From positions 1 through 11,447 of the forward strand of contig JAGUXU010000139.1 in assembly GCA_020061685.1 (NCBI GenBank): a stretch of DNA of 11,447 bases, read 5' to 3'. Under the pieces are notes generated by a model. That model had not been told where the DNA came from and ran no database searches. It worked only from the letters and a program-made list of their open reading frames with translations. Positions 1 to 5,651 of the stretch are shown piece after piece (the first letter of the stretch is position 1; each line of letters begins with the position of its first letter). The stretch comes from Candidatus Omnitrophota bacterium. Its GTDB lineage: Bacteria; Omnitrophota; Gorgyraeia; Pluralincolimonadales; Pluralincolimonadaceae. The position numbers were made by a program, and so were the translations under genes.

Positions 1-110
1 CGGCGGCTTTTTCGCAAGAAGAATGGCGAAAAATAGAGAAACTTGCCAACGCCAAAGGTAAAATCTATAATTCCGCGGAAGAGGCCAAGAAGCATATAAA
101 ATCTTTATGA
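1..110 (+). CDS. Probable type II antitoxin, C-terminal end (partial)
   Basis: This is the last 35 codons of a gene whose start lies outside the window; the reading frame begins at base 3 and ends at TGA 108-110. The visible tail is charged and helix-like (it contains SQEEWRKIEKLANAKGK and ends in HIKSL), as is common at the toxin-binding end of small antitoxins. I do not see enough to name the antitoxin family (CopG, Phd, ParD or other). The call rests mainly on context: the stop codon overlaps the start of a RelE/ParE-like toxin gene by four bases (ATGA), the usual antitoxin-first arrangement with translational coupling. Such an antitoxin would bind and neutralise the toxin and usually repress the shared promoter, which is not in view. 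Confidence 0.6.
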   Translation, partial: AAFSQEEWRKIEKLANAKGKIYNSAEEAKKHIKSL

Positions 111-385
111 GATTTGAGTTCAAACCATCGTTTGACCGTTCTGTAAAAGGCCTTGATGTAAAAGAACGCGACGAAATAAAAGATGTAACAGTAAATGTTA
201 TTGAAATTTTGTGCCAAAACACGCGCCTTCATAAGGGCGCCGGCCTTAAGCGGTTGCGCGATAACTATTGGGAGATACGAAGCGGGCTTAAGACCCGGGT
301 GCTTTTCAGGTGGGATAGGGACTTGGTTGAATTCATTCTCGCCGGCAACCATGATCAGATAAAGAGGTTTCTTAAAAAAGAGTAA
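107..385 (+). CDS. RelE/ParE-superfamily toxin of a type II toxin-antitoxin pair
   Basis: This complete 92-residue protein has the size and layout of RelE/ParE-fold toxins. A short N-terminal strand (MRFEFKPSF) is followed by two helices (about residues 11-40). Then comes the conserved block around LKRLRDNYWEIRSGLKTRVL (residues 47-66), matching the family pattern of L-x-x-L-x-x-G/N-x-W-E-x-R followed by an R-V-L-F/Y strand. It ends in a strand plus a terminal helix (EFILAGNHDQIKRFLKK). Family members are either ribosome-dependent mRNA endonucleases (RelE-like) or gyrase poisons (ParE-like); the sequence alone does not decide which. The start codon at 107 overlaps the antitoxin stop, and no strong ribosome binding site precedes it, so translation probably depends on the upstream gene. 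The next gene appears to have its own promoter. Confidence 0.8.
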   Translation: MRFEFKPSFDRSVKGLDVKERDEIKDVTVNVIEILCQNTRLHKGAGLKRLRDNYWEIRSGLKTRVLFRWDRDLVEFILAGNHDQIKRFLKKE

Positions 386-402
386 ACCAGCTGCAAAGAA
401 AT

Positions 403-429
403 TTCATGGTCGCAAATTGCGACCTTGAA
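403..429. repeat. 27-bp near-perfect palindrome, candidate operator
   Basis: The arms are TTCATGGTCGCAA (403-415) and TTGCGACCTTGAA (417-429) around a single central A at 416. Twelve of the 13 arm positions are complementary, and the inner 8 bp on each side (GGTCGCAA/TTGCGACC) are perfect. The palindrome lies between the toxin stop codon and the -10 element at 434-439, covering roughly -43 to -17 of the predicted start site. That is a typical position for a dimeric repressor or activator. No U-tract follows, so it is not a canonical terminator. A dispersed palindromic repeat is the main alternative. Confidence 0.6.
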
Positions 430-430
430 G

Positions 431-439
431 TGGTATAAT
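431..439 (+). promoter_or_regulatory. Extended -10 promoter for the envelope operon
   Basis: The sequence TGGTATAAT fits the extended -10 consensus TGnTATAAT, with the hexamer at 434-439. No good -35 hexamer lies 16-18 bp upstream, because that space is occupied by the palindrome at 403-429. This is typical of extended -10 or activator-dependent promoters. Transcription would start near 446, giving a leader of about 26 bases that contains the Shine-Dalgarno sequence AAAGGAGGT (458-466) before the ATG at 472. It would drive the eight-gene run from 472 to 7709. Confidence 0.55.
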
Positions 440-471
440 AATTCCAAATTTAATCGTAAAGGAGGTAACAT

Positions 472-870
472 ATGAACATCAAGCGGTTCATCTGGGCGAG
501 TTTGGCGGTCTTTGCGGCTTTCGAGATTATCGACACGATAGTGCATGGAATAATATTAAGTAAGACATATGCGGCTCTCGCTGATCTCTGGAGGCCGGAT
601 ATGATGTCCAAGATGTGGCTTATGCACCTCGGCTCCTTCATAATAGCCTTTCTGTTTACCTATATCTTCATAAGGGGTTACGAGAACAAAGGCCTGGCCG
701 AGGGCGTCCGCTACGGCCTCATCATCGGGCTCTTCATGAATATCCCTTACGCCTTCTATGAATACGCGATGTACCCGCTTCCCTTGTCGCTATGCCTGCA
801 GTGGTTTGTCTATGGGATGATAGAAATTATCATCTGCGGCATTATCGTTGCGGCGATTTATAAGAAATAG
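472..870 (+). CDS. Four-helix integral membrane protein of unknown function
   Basis: This 132-residue protein is almost entirely hydrophobic and shows four probable transmembrane segments at about residues 8-29, 49-69, 79-100 and 108-130. Between helices 1 and 2 is the soluble stretch ALADLWRPDMMSKM; between helices 2 and 3 is a short charged loop (RGYENKGLAEGVR). The first helix carries charged or polar residues (Glu18, Asp21, His25) that could be functional. The start is well supported by AAAGGAGGT five bases upstream. I recognise the general look of small inner-membrane proteins that recur as hypotheticals in bacterial genomes, but cannot name a family or function. It is the first gene after the promoter at 431-439, with 20 bases to the hydrolase gene behind it. 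Confidence 0.8.
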   Translation: MNIKRFIWASLAVFAAFEIIDTIVHGIILSKTYAALADLWRPDMMSKMWLMHLGSFIIAFLFTYIFIRGYENKGLAEGVRYGLIIGLFMNIPYAFYEYAMYPLPLSLCLQWFVYGMIEIIICGIIVAAIYKK

Positions 871-890
871 TCAATAAGGAAGATATTCTC

Positions 891-1835
891 TTGACCGCTA
901 AACCCGACATAATAAGCCGCGAAGAGATCGAGGCGCTGCAGGCGCAGGTAAAATTCCTGACCCTTAAGGACAGCCGCCGCATTGCGTTTTACGAATACGG
1001 CGATCCTGCCGGTATGCCGGTTATCTTCTGCCATGGGACCGGTTCACACGTCCACGTCATGCTCCTGCACCATGCGGCCAAACGGCATAACTTCCGTATT
1101 ATCGTGCCGGACCGTCCGGGAATAGGGCAGTCGGATTTCCAGCCGCGCCGCAAATTGCTTGACGCCGTGGCTGATATCTCAACTCTCGCCGATCACCTTG
1201 GAATCGCGAAATTCGGCGTTATGGGAATCTCCGGCGGAGGGCCGACACTCTTTGCGTGCGCTTATGCTTTGGCGGACCGCCTTTTATTCGTCGTAGACCT
1301 TGCCTGCGCCGTGCCGCTCTATACCGACCCTCAGGCGCTCAGCAAACTGGGGACTATGGACCGCGTTTATGCGAGGCTCGGCGCGAAACTTCCGCTTTGG
1401 CTCTTTCAGATACCTTTCTCGCTTCTCGGGTTCCAGCAGAAGACAATGAAGAGCCCTCAGGCGTTCGCGAAGATGATGAGCTCCAGCATGTGCCCTGCCG
1501 ATTCGGAATTATTCGCCATCCCGGAAATGGCCTATATCTTCATGCGGGATTTCCAGGAGTTATTCCGGCAGGGGGCCAAAGGAGGCGCGTTCGACGCACA
1601 GCTGGTATACCTCAACTGGGGTTTCGACCTGCGTAAGATAAAGACGCACGTAGAGATACGCCAGGGAGCCGAGGACCGCTGGATACCCCCGATGTTCAGC
1701 CAATACCTTTCAAAGACCCTCCCGGACTCAACGCTTGATCTGATACCGGGACAGGGGCATTTTTACCATATGGCTTACGCCGACGATACGCTCGATGCCG
1801 TAACCCGGCTTATAAAAAAACAGGAGGAAACATGA
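891..1835 (+). CDS. Alpha/beta-hydrolase fold protein
   Basis: This 314-residue protein has the signatures of an alpha/beta hydrolase: the oxyanion-loop motif HGTGS (48-52), the strand/turn DRPGIGQSD (74-82), the nucleophile elbow G-I-S-G-G (112-116) with Ser114, a probable catalytic Asp262 (in QGAEDRWIP) and His290 (in PGQGHF). The catalytic triad therefore looks complete. A region of about 80 residues between the elbow and the acid (about 145-240) would be the cap domain that sets the substrate. Relatives include esterases, lipases, epoxide hydrolases and haloperoxidase-like enzymes, and the substrate cannot be read from the sequence. There is no signal peptide, so it is probably cytoplasmic, unlike most of its neighbours. 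The start is TTG at 891, supported by AAGGAAG eight bases upstream (876-882). Its stop overlaps the next start by four bases. Confidence 0.88.
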   Translation: MTAKPDIISREEIEALQAQVKFLTLKDSRRIAFYEYGDPAGMPVIFCHGTGSHVHVMLLHHAAKRHNFRIIVPDRPGIGQSDFQPRRKLLDAVADISTLADHLGIAKFGVMGISGGGPTLFACAYALADRLLFVVDLACAVPLYTDPQALSKLGTMDRVYARLGAKLPLWLFQIPFSLLGFQQKTMKSPQAFAKMMSSSMCPADSELFAIPEMAYIFMRDFQELFRQGAKGGAFDAQLVYLNWGFDLRKIKTHVEIRQGAEDRWIPPMFSQYLSKTLPDSTLDLIPGQGHFYHMAYADDTLDAVTRLIKKQEET

Positions 1836-2263
1836 AGAGTTTAATAACAGCGGCGCTATTTGTTATTCTTTTTTCAGCTCAGGCAGCAGCAGATGAAGTT
1901 GTCTACCTGATGGACTATACCGACCAAAACGGAAATAGAATAACATACGAAACTACCAAAGAGACGCTTGAAAGATGCCCGGTATGGAAGATGGAGGAAG
2001 AAGTGCCTTTCCCCATTCATAAAGCTGTGGAAGTCACTACACGATGGGCCAAGGAGAAATACCCCAACTTTACTGACTTTGATATCGTTAACATTTCGCT
2101 CTGTCAGATGTGGGAGGAAAAGCATAAAGGTACATGGTACTATAACATATCCATCAACGCTAATGTTGACTTGAACGGGATCAATGCAAACAGTTATTTC
2201 TCGGTCCTCGTCCTGATGGACGGCACCATAGTTGAACCGAGATCTTCAAAGGAGGGAAAATAG
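1832..2263 (+). CDS. Secreted small protein, PepSY-like features
   Basis: This 143-residue protein begins with a clear signal peptide: a Lys near the start, a hydrophobic core (residues 4-15) and a likely signal peptidase I cleavage after the Ala run, near AQAAA|DEV (residue 20). The mature part is about 123 residues. It has a helix rich in charged residues followed by KEKYP (about 62-79), then strands WYYNISINANVD (102-113) and YFSVLVLMDGTIVEP (122-136). This helix-strand-strand order with a closing DGTIVEP recalls PepSY-like or cystatin-like secreted domains, but this is a resemblance, not an identification. Cys49 and Cys91 could form a disulfide. AGGAGG (1822-1827) supports the ATG at 1832, which overlaps the hydrolase stop as ATGA. 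Base composition appears more AT-rich than in the hydrolase gene before it. Confidence 0.75.
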   Translation: MKSLITAALFVILFSAQAAADEVVYLMDYTDQNGNRITYETTKETLERCPVWKMEEEVPFPIHKAVEVTTRWAKEKYPNFTDFDIVNISLCQMWEEKHKGTWYYNISINANVDLNGINANSYFSVLVLMDGTIVEPRSSKEGK

Positions 2264-2644
2264 ATGACAGATGCGCAAATATTCCAGTTGCTGGGCATCG
2301 TCTATGCCGCGGTAGGTTTAGGCGGTATCATCAACTCCGACTTCTATACGAAGATCGTAGATTCCTTCGATAATAATCCCGCGCTCATCTATATTACCGC
2401 TTTGATACTCCTGACGACCGGGTTTATCATCGTGACCTTCCATAACATATGGGTGGCGGGCTGGACGGTCATAATCACCATCTTCGGCTACGCCGTCCTC
2501 ATAAAAGGAATAGGCCTGCTTGTCTTCCCGAGAGCGTTCATAGCCATGTCAAAGGCGATGGTGAAGAAGATCAAGAACATCCGGCTCTGCGCCGTGGTCG
2601 CTTTGGCGATCGGCCTCGGGCTGATGTATCTCGGATTCAAATGA
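2264..2644 (+). CDS. Four-helix integral membrane protein of unknown function
   Basis: This 126-residue protein has four predicted transmembrane helices at about residues 6-23, 38-59, 65-88 and 107-124. A short soluble stretch, SDFYTKIVDSFDNNPA, lies between the first two, and a basic loop (SKAMVKKIKNIR) precedes the last. The Lys-rich loop would face the cytoplasm by the positive-inside rule, which puts both termini outside. The start follows the upstream TAG directly and has AAAGGAGGG (2248-2256). Its stop overlaps the start of the next gene by four bases. I do not recognise a family with confidence. It sits between two secreted proteins, suggesting a shared envelope function. Confidence 0.78.
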   Translation: MTDAQIFQLLGIVYAAVGLGGIINSDFYTKIVDSFDNNPALIYITALILLTTGFIIVTFHNIWVAGWTVIITIFGYAVLIKGIGLLVFPRAFIAMSKAMVKKIKNIRLCAVVALAIGLGLMYLGFK

Positions 2645-3852
2645 GACGAATAATACTTATTCTCATAGTTACCGTCTTCAGTATTCCGGTATCGGCGACC
2701 GAACAATCAACCGATTTTGATATGTTTGTCGCAGTTACCCTGCAAAATCCCGAGATGGACTGGTGGTTTGCCATATCCTCGGAATTCGGGCCGGAGATAT
2801 CAAAGGCCGGCAGCGTATCAAAAGGCGAATATTTTATGATACTTCCCATCTTCAAGGATTATGGGGTCGGCAAGGGTCAATCGATAAATATTACTTATGA
2901 TATTGAAATGATAAAGCCTGACGGCTCAAAGGGCGAGCACGAAACAAATTGCGTGGGATATCAGGGGAAAGAGAGCGGGCCATATCTGATTCCCGCAAAA
3001 GATGTGCTGATAGCCTGCTTTGACCCGGAAGACCCCGTAGGAGAGTACACGATAAATGTTGTGGCGCATGATCACATCAAGAATCAAAAGTCAAAAAAGA
3101 CGGAAAAGATACGGTTAGAAAATTTCAGACTGCCTGAAGTCAAAGACGATAAAGCGGATAAGTGGTTCTTTGCCTATCCGACTCATCCTCGGCCCGCAGA
3201 AGCGATGGCATACTTTTTGAAGGCCCCCTCTTCCTATATTAACGAAAAAGGGGAACCTGTTTGGTCGGCTCTCTGGTTCTTCAAATGCGTATTCGAGGAT
3301 AATGCTTATCTTGTCCCTCACATGGTCGCGTTTTTTAAAGAAACCGCTACGACGCAGCAAAAGAAAGACATCATCCTTCTCTTTCATCTGATCAAAAAAG
3401 TCGACATGTTACCCTTAACCGGCGAATTAAGCGAATACAGCAAAACGCTCAAGAATTTCCGCGTTCCGGACCCCTATTCTGAAATAACGACGGCTGATAA
3501 ATTAGACATGCTGTGGGGAGAGTTCTTCGCGACATCAAGGGTAAAGCCTATCCGTCAGATCATAACCGCGTTCAACCTCAGTAAATATTCGGGTACGCTG
3601 GAAAAGGTGAAAGCCGGTAAACTTGACCCCCGGTTAAAAGAGGTAGAGGAAGACGCGATGAAGGAAGCGGTCTTTCAGGCGGCGCTTTGGTCCATGAAGA
3701 GTAATTGCAGACGGGTACCGTTGTTGTTTCAATATTGCGCGGGATTGTATGATTTTGGTAAATTGGACAAGAATGAAAAGGGATACCTCGGAGTGATCTT
3801 AAAGACGGTATCTGAAGATAAGAAAATACAAGAGGATACTCCAAAACAATGA
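2641..3852 (+). CDS. Secreted 403-residue protein of unknown function
   Basis: I chose the ATG at 2641 over an in-frame ATG at 2449. The later start gives a clean signal peptide (MRRIILILIVTVFSIPVSA, cleavage near residue 19), overlaps the previous stop as ATGA, and avoids 64 residues of unlikely His/Arg-rich sequence read out of frame from the preceding gene. The mature protein seems to have two parts. Residues about 20-165 look beta-rich and may form an immunoglobulin-like sandwich, with Cys104 and Cys126 as a possible disulfide. Residues about 175-390 look helical and include LDMLWGEFFATSRVKPIRQI (288-307) and ALWSMKSNC (348-356), a pattern I associate with uncharacterised secreted proteins in other bacteria. 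No catalytic motif is visible. There is no good ribosome binding site at 2641, so translation is probably coupled to the gene before it. Confidence 0.78.
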   Translation: MRRIILILIVTVFSIPVSATEQSTDFDMFVAVTLQNPEMDWWFAISSEFGPEISKAGSVSKGEYFMILPIFKDYGVGKGQSINITYDIEMIKPDGSKGEHETNCVGYQGKESGPYLIPAKDVLIACFDPEDPVGEYTINVVAHDHIKNQKSKKTEKIRLENFRLPEVKDDKADKWFFAYPTHPRPAEAMAYFLKAPSSYINEKGEPVWSALWFFKCVFEDNAYLVPHMVAFFKETATTQQKKDIILLFHLIKKVDMLPLTGELSEYSKTLKNFRVPDPYSEITTADKLDMLWGEFFATSRVKPIRQIITAFNLSKYSGTLEKVKAGKLDPRLKEVEEDAMKEAVFQAALWSMKSNCRRVPLLFQYCAGLYDFGKLDKNEKGYLGVILKTVSEDKKIQEDTPKQ

Positions 3853-5138
3853 TAAAAATCACCGCGTATATTCAGATATTGTTTTTATTACTATCGTTAT
3901 CGGGATGCGATTATTCTAAAAAGACGACAGAGACGATAGACAAATCACAGCCGAATAAGGCCGAAAGCCAACAAAAAGAGGAGCTCGCGGCACCTTCTAC
4001 CGAAATGAATAGGGAGCAACTGGAAGAACGGGTTGCACGGCTCCTGGAAGGTGATAATGTCACGCTAAGGCGGGATGTAGACCAGATCTTTTCGCTGGCG
4101 GATATATATGAAAGTGAAGGAAACGATACAGAGGCGACGCGGCTTTATCAGATCGCCCTGCAGGCCGATAGCTGGCGTTTGGAATATCAGCTTAAATTTG
4201 CGCGCCTTTTGGATAAAAACGGCGAAAGGGCGCAGGCGATAGAGAAGGCCAGGCTTGTATACGATTACGCGGAGAACGAGGATGTCATAGGACAGGCTAA
4301 AGAACTCCTCTTAGAGTTTAGGGTAAGGCCGGAGGAGTTGGAAGACGAGACGTTATCGGCCGTCAATGAAAATGTGGAGATAGTCATTGTTCCCATAGGC
4401 AAGGTAAACCAGAAACTTTTATTTGAGGTAAGGGACGAACTGCAAAAAAAGATGGGAATAAAGTATTCCATCGCGGAAAACGGCCTTGAGTTAGGGAAAG
4501 CGGAGCGAAGCGAAGTGGACAAGGCCCTTGAAAGGATAGTTAACGATATCCGGCGCGAATTGCCGGAAGAACTGTTAAGGGAATTGATGACTTATACCGG
4601 CCTGACGGAAACGGACCTGGAGACCGGTGAGGGAAGAATAGCATTTTTAAAGGGATATTTCGCCAAATCCGAAGCTACTCCGGAACAGATCAAGCGGTTT
4701 TGGGACTATGTGGAAGAATTAAAGGACAAAGGACAGTTTGATGCCGCAAGGTTACTCTCGGATATCCAAAAAAATTATCCGATAGGGCAGAGGCCCGAAG
4801 TGAAGGGTTACCTTGGGATGACCGAGGGTGATATCTTTGCCGATGACAATAATTTTCTCTTTGGGTGGTCACGGAAGGGTTACGGAGCGCTTTCTTATCA
4901 TCGCTTTACGGCAGATTTTAACGAGGAACCGCCTAATCGGCCGCGGTTACGTGCACGGACCGTCAAACAGGCTATTTCCAGTTCATTTTTTATCCTTGGT
5001 ATTCCGCGGTGTACAACGCCTACCTGCATTCGGACCTATCCTCATAACCTGACCGAGCATGACCAGAAGGGTTATGAGTTGTGCCAGTGGTGCAGAGAGC
5101 AGCTCGACAATTGTATTAAGAACTATCAGGATAAATGA
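3849..5138 (+). CDS. Lipoprotein with TPR-like region and catalytically dead archaemetzincin-like domain
   Basis: This 429-residue protein starts with a lipoprotein signal: a hydrophobic core and the lipobox L-S-G-C, with Cys20 as the lipid-modified residue. A polar linker (21-60) follows, then helical, TPR-like repeats (about 75-155, e.g. LADIYESEGNDTEATRLYQI). From about 176 it reads as an archaemetzincin (peptidase M54) domain. The evidence is the first strand VEIVIVPIGKV followed by LLFEVRDEL, the later strand YLGMTEGDIF (321-330), then NNFLFGWS, a C-x4-C pair (Cys388, Cys393) and a C-x2-C pair (Cys412, Cys415) that match the family's structural zinc site. The catalytic HExxHxxGxxH, expected at 377-387, reads SSSFFILGIPR. 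Only the Gly (384) survives and all three His and the Glu are lost. Roughly 85 residues (about 235-318) are extra compared with short family members. It is probably a membrane-anchored non-enzymatic binding protein. Confidence 0.8.
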   Translation: MIKITAYIQILFLLLSLSGCDYSKKTTETIDKSQPNKAESQQKEELAAPSTEMNREQLEERVARLLEGDNVTLRRDVDQIFSLADIYESEGNDTEATRLYQIALQADSWRLEYQLKFARLLDKNGERAQAIEKARLVYDYAENEDVIGQAKELLLEFRVRPEELEDETLSAVNENVEIVIVPIGKVNQKLLFEVRDELQKKMGIKYSIAENGLELGKAERSEVDKALERIVNDIRRELPEELLRELMTYTGLTETDLETGEGRIAFLKGYFAKSEATPEQIKRFWDYVEELKDKGQFDAARLLSDIQKNYPIGQRPEVKGYLGMTEGDIFADDNNFLFGWSRKGYGALSYHRFTADFNEEPPNRPRLRARTVKQAISSSFFILGIPRCTTPTCIRTYPHNLTEHDQKGYELCQWCREQLDNCIKNYQDK

Positions 5139-5156
5139 TAAAAAAAGGAGGGACAG

Positions 5157-5621
5157 ATGCTGGCTAAAAAATTCGCTTTGGGTTTTGGCATCGCCATTGT
5201 TTTCCCGATGATGATCCATTACGGCGTGAGCACCTTCAGCCCCCAGCCTAAATGGGACGATTACCAGATAGAGAATTATTATGAGCGCCACAAGAGGGCT
5301 ACCCCGGCGGAGCAGGAGAAGATGGAAGCCGAGAAGAACCGGCTACATGAACAAAGGGAGGTCGCCGAGAAACGCTTCCAGAAGCACCTGTTTTTCGTGG
5401 CGGTCCCCTTAGGCCTGGCCGCTATCATTATCGGCGCGTTCCTTTCGATACAGGCTATAGGCACCGGGCTCATGTTCGGCGGGATCTTCAGCGTATGCAA
5501 CGGTTATTTCAATTATTGGTCGGAATTGGCGGACCCCTTAAGGTTCGCGTCCATGCTCCTGGCCTTTGTCGTGCTTGTCGCCCTCGGTTATAAGAAACTT
5601 GAACAGAAGGACAGGAAATAG
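5157..5621 (+). CDS. Integral membrane protein of unknown function
   Basis: This 154-residue protein has one N-terminal transmembrane helix (about 6-26), a hydrophilic, strongly charged segment (about 30-76, including TPAEQEKMEAEKNRLHEQRE) likely to form a helix or short coiled coil, and three further helices at about 78-96, 99-118 and 128-146. The second half, with GLMFGGIFSVCNGYFNYWSE followed by a helix beginning LRF, resembles a small membrane protein found as a hypothetical in many bacteria and archaea. No function is known to me. The start is supported by AAAAAAGGAGGG (5141-5152). It follows the pseudoprotease lipoprotein gene by 18 bases and precedes the DUF3352-like gene by 30, so co-transcription is likely. 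Confidence 0.82.
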   Translation: MLAKKFALGFGIAIVFPMMIHYGVSTFSPQPKWDDYQIENYYERHKRATPAEQEKMEAEKNRLHEQREVAEKRFQKHLFFVAVPLGLAAIIIGAFLSIQAIGTGLMFGGIFSVCNGYFNYWSELADPLRFASMLLAFVVLVALGYKKLEQKDRK

Positions 5622-5651
5622 GATAGTCCCGTTAAAAATCAAGGAGAACAA

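Noticed and set aside
417..439. TTGCGA (417-422) as a -35 hexamer for TATAAT at 434
   Set aside because: The spacing would be 11 bp, far shorter than the usable 16-18 bp; the extended -10 explains the promoter better.
1256..1636. Alternative + strand frame of 126 codons inside the hydrolase gene
   Set aside because: The hydrolase frame carries a full catalytic triad; the alternative is Arg/Pro-rich and has no ribosome binding site or domain.
2449..2640. Upstream in-frame ATG that would lengthen the secreted protein at 2641 by 64 residues
   Set aside because: The extension overlaps the preceding membrane protein gene, reads as His/Arg-rich nonsense and would bury the signal peptide. The ATG at 2641 gives a proper signal sequence.
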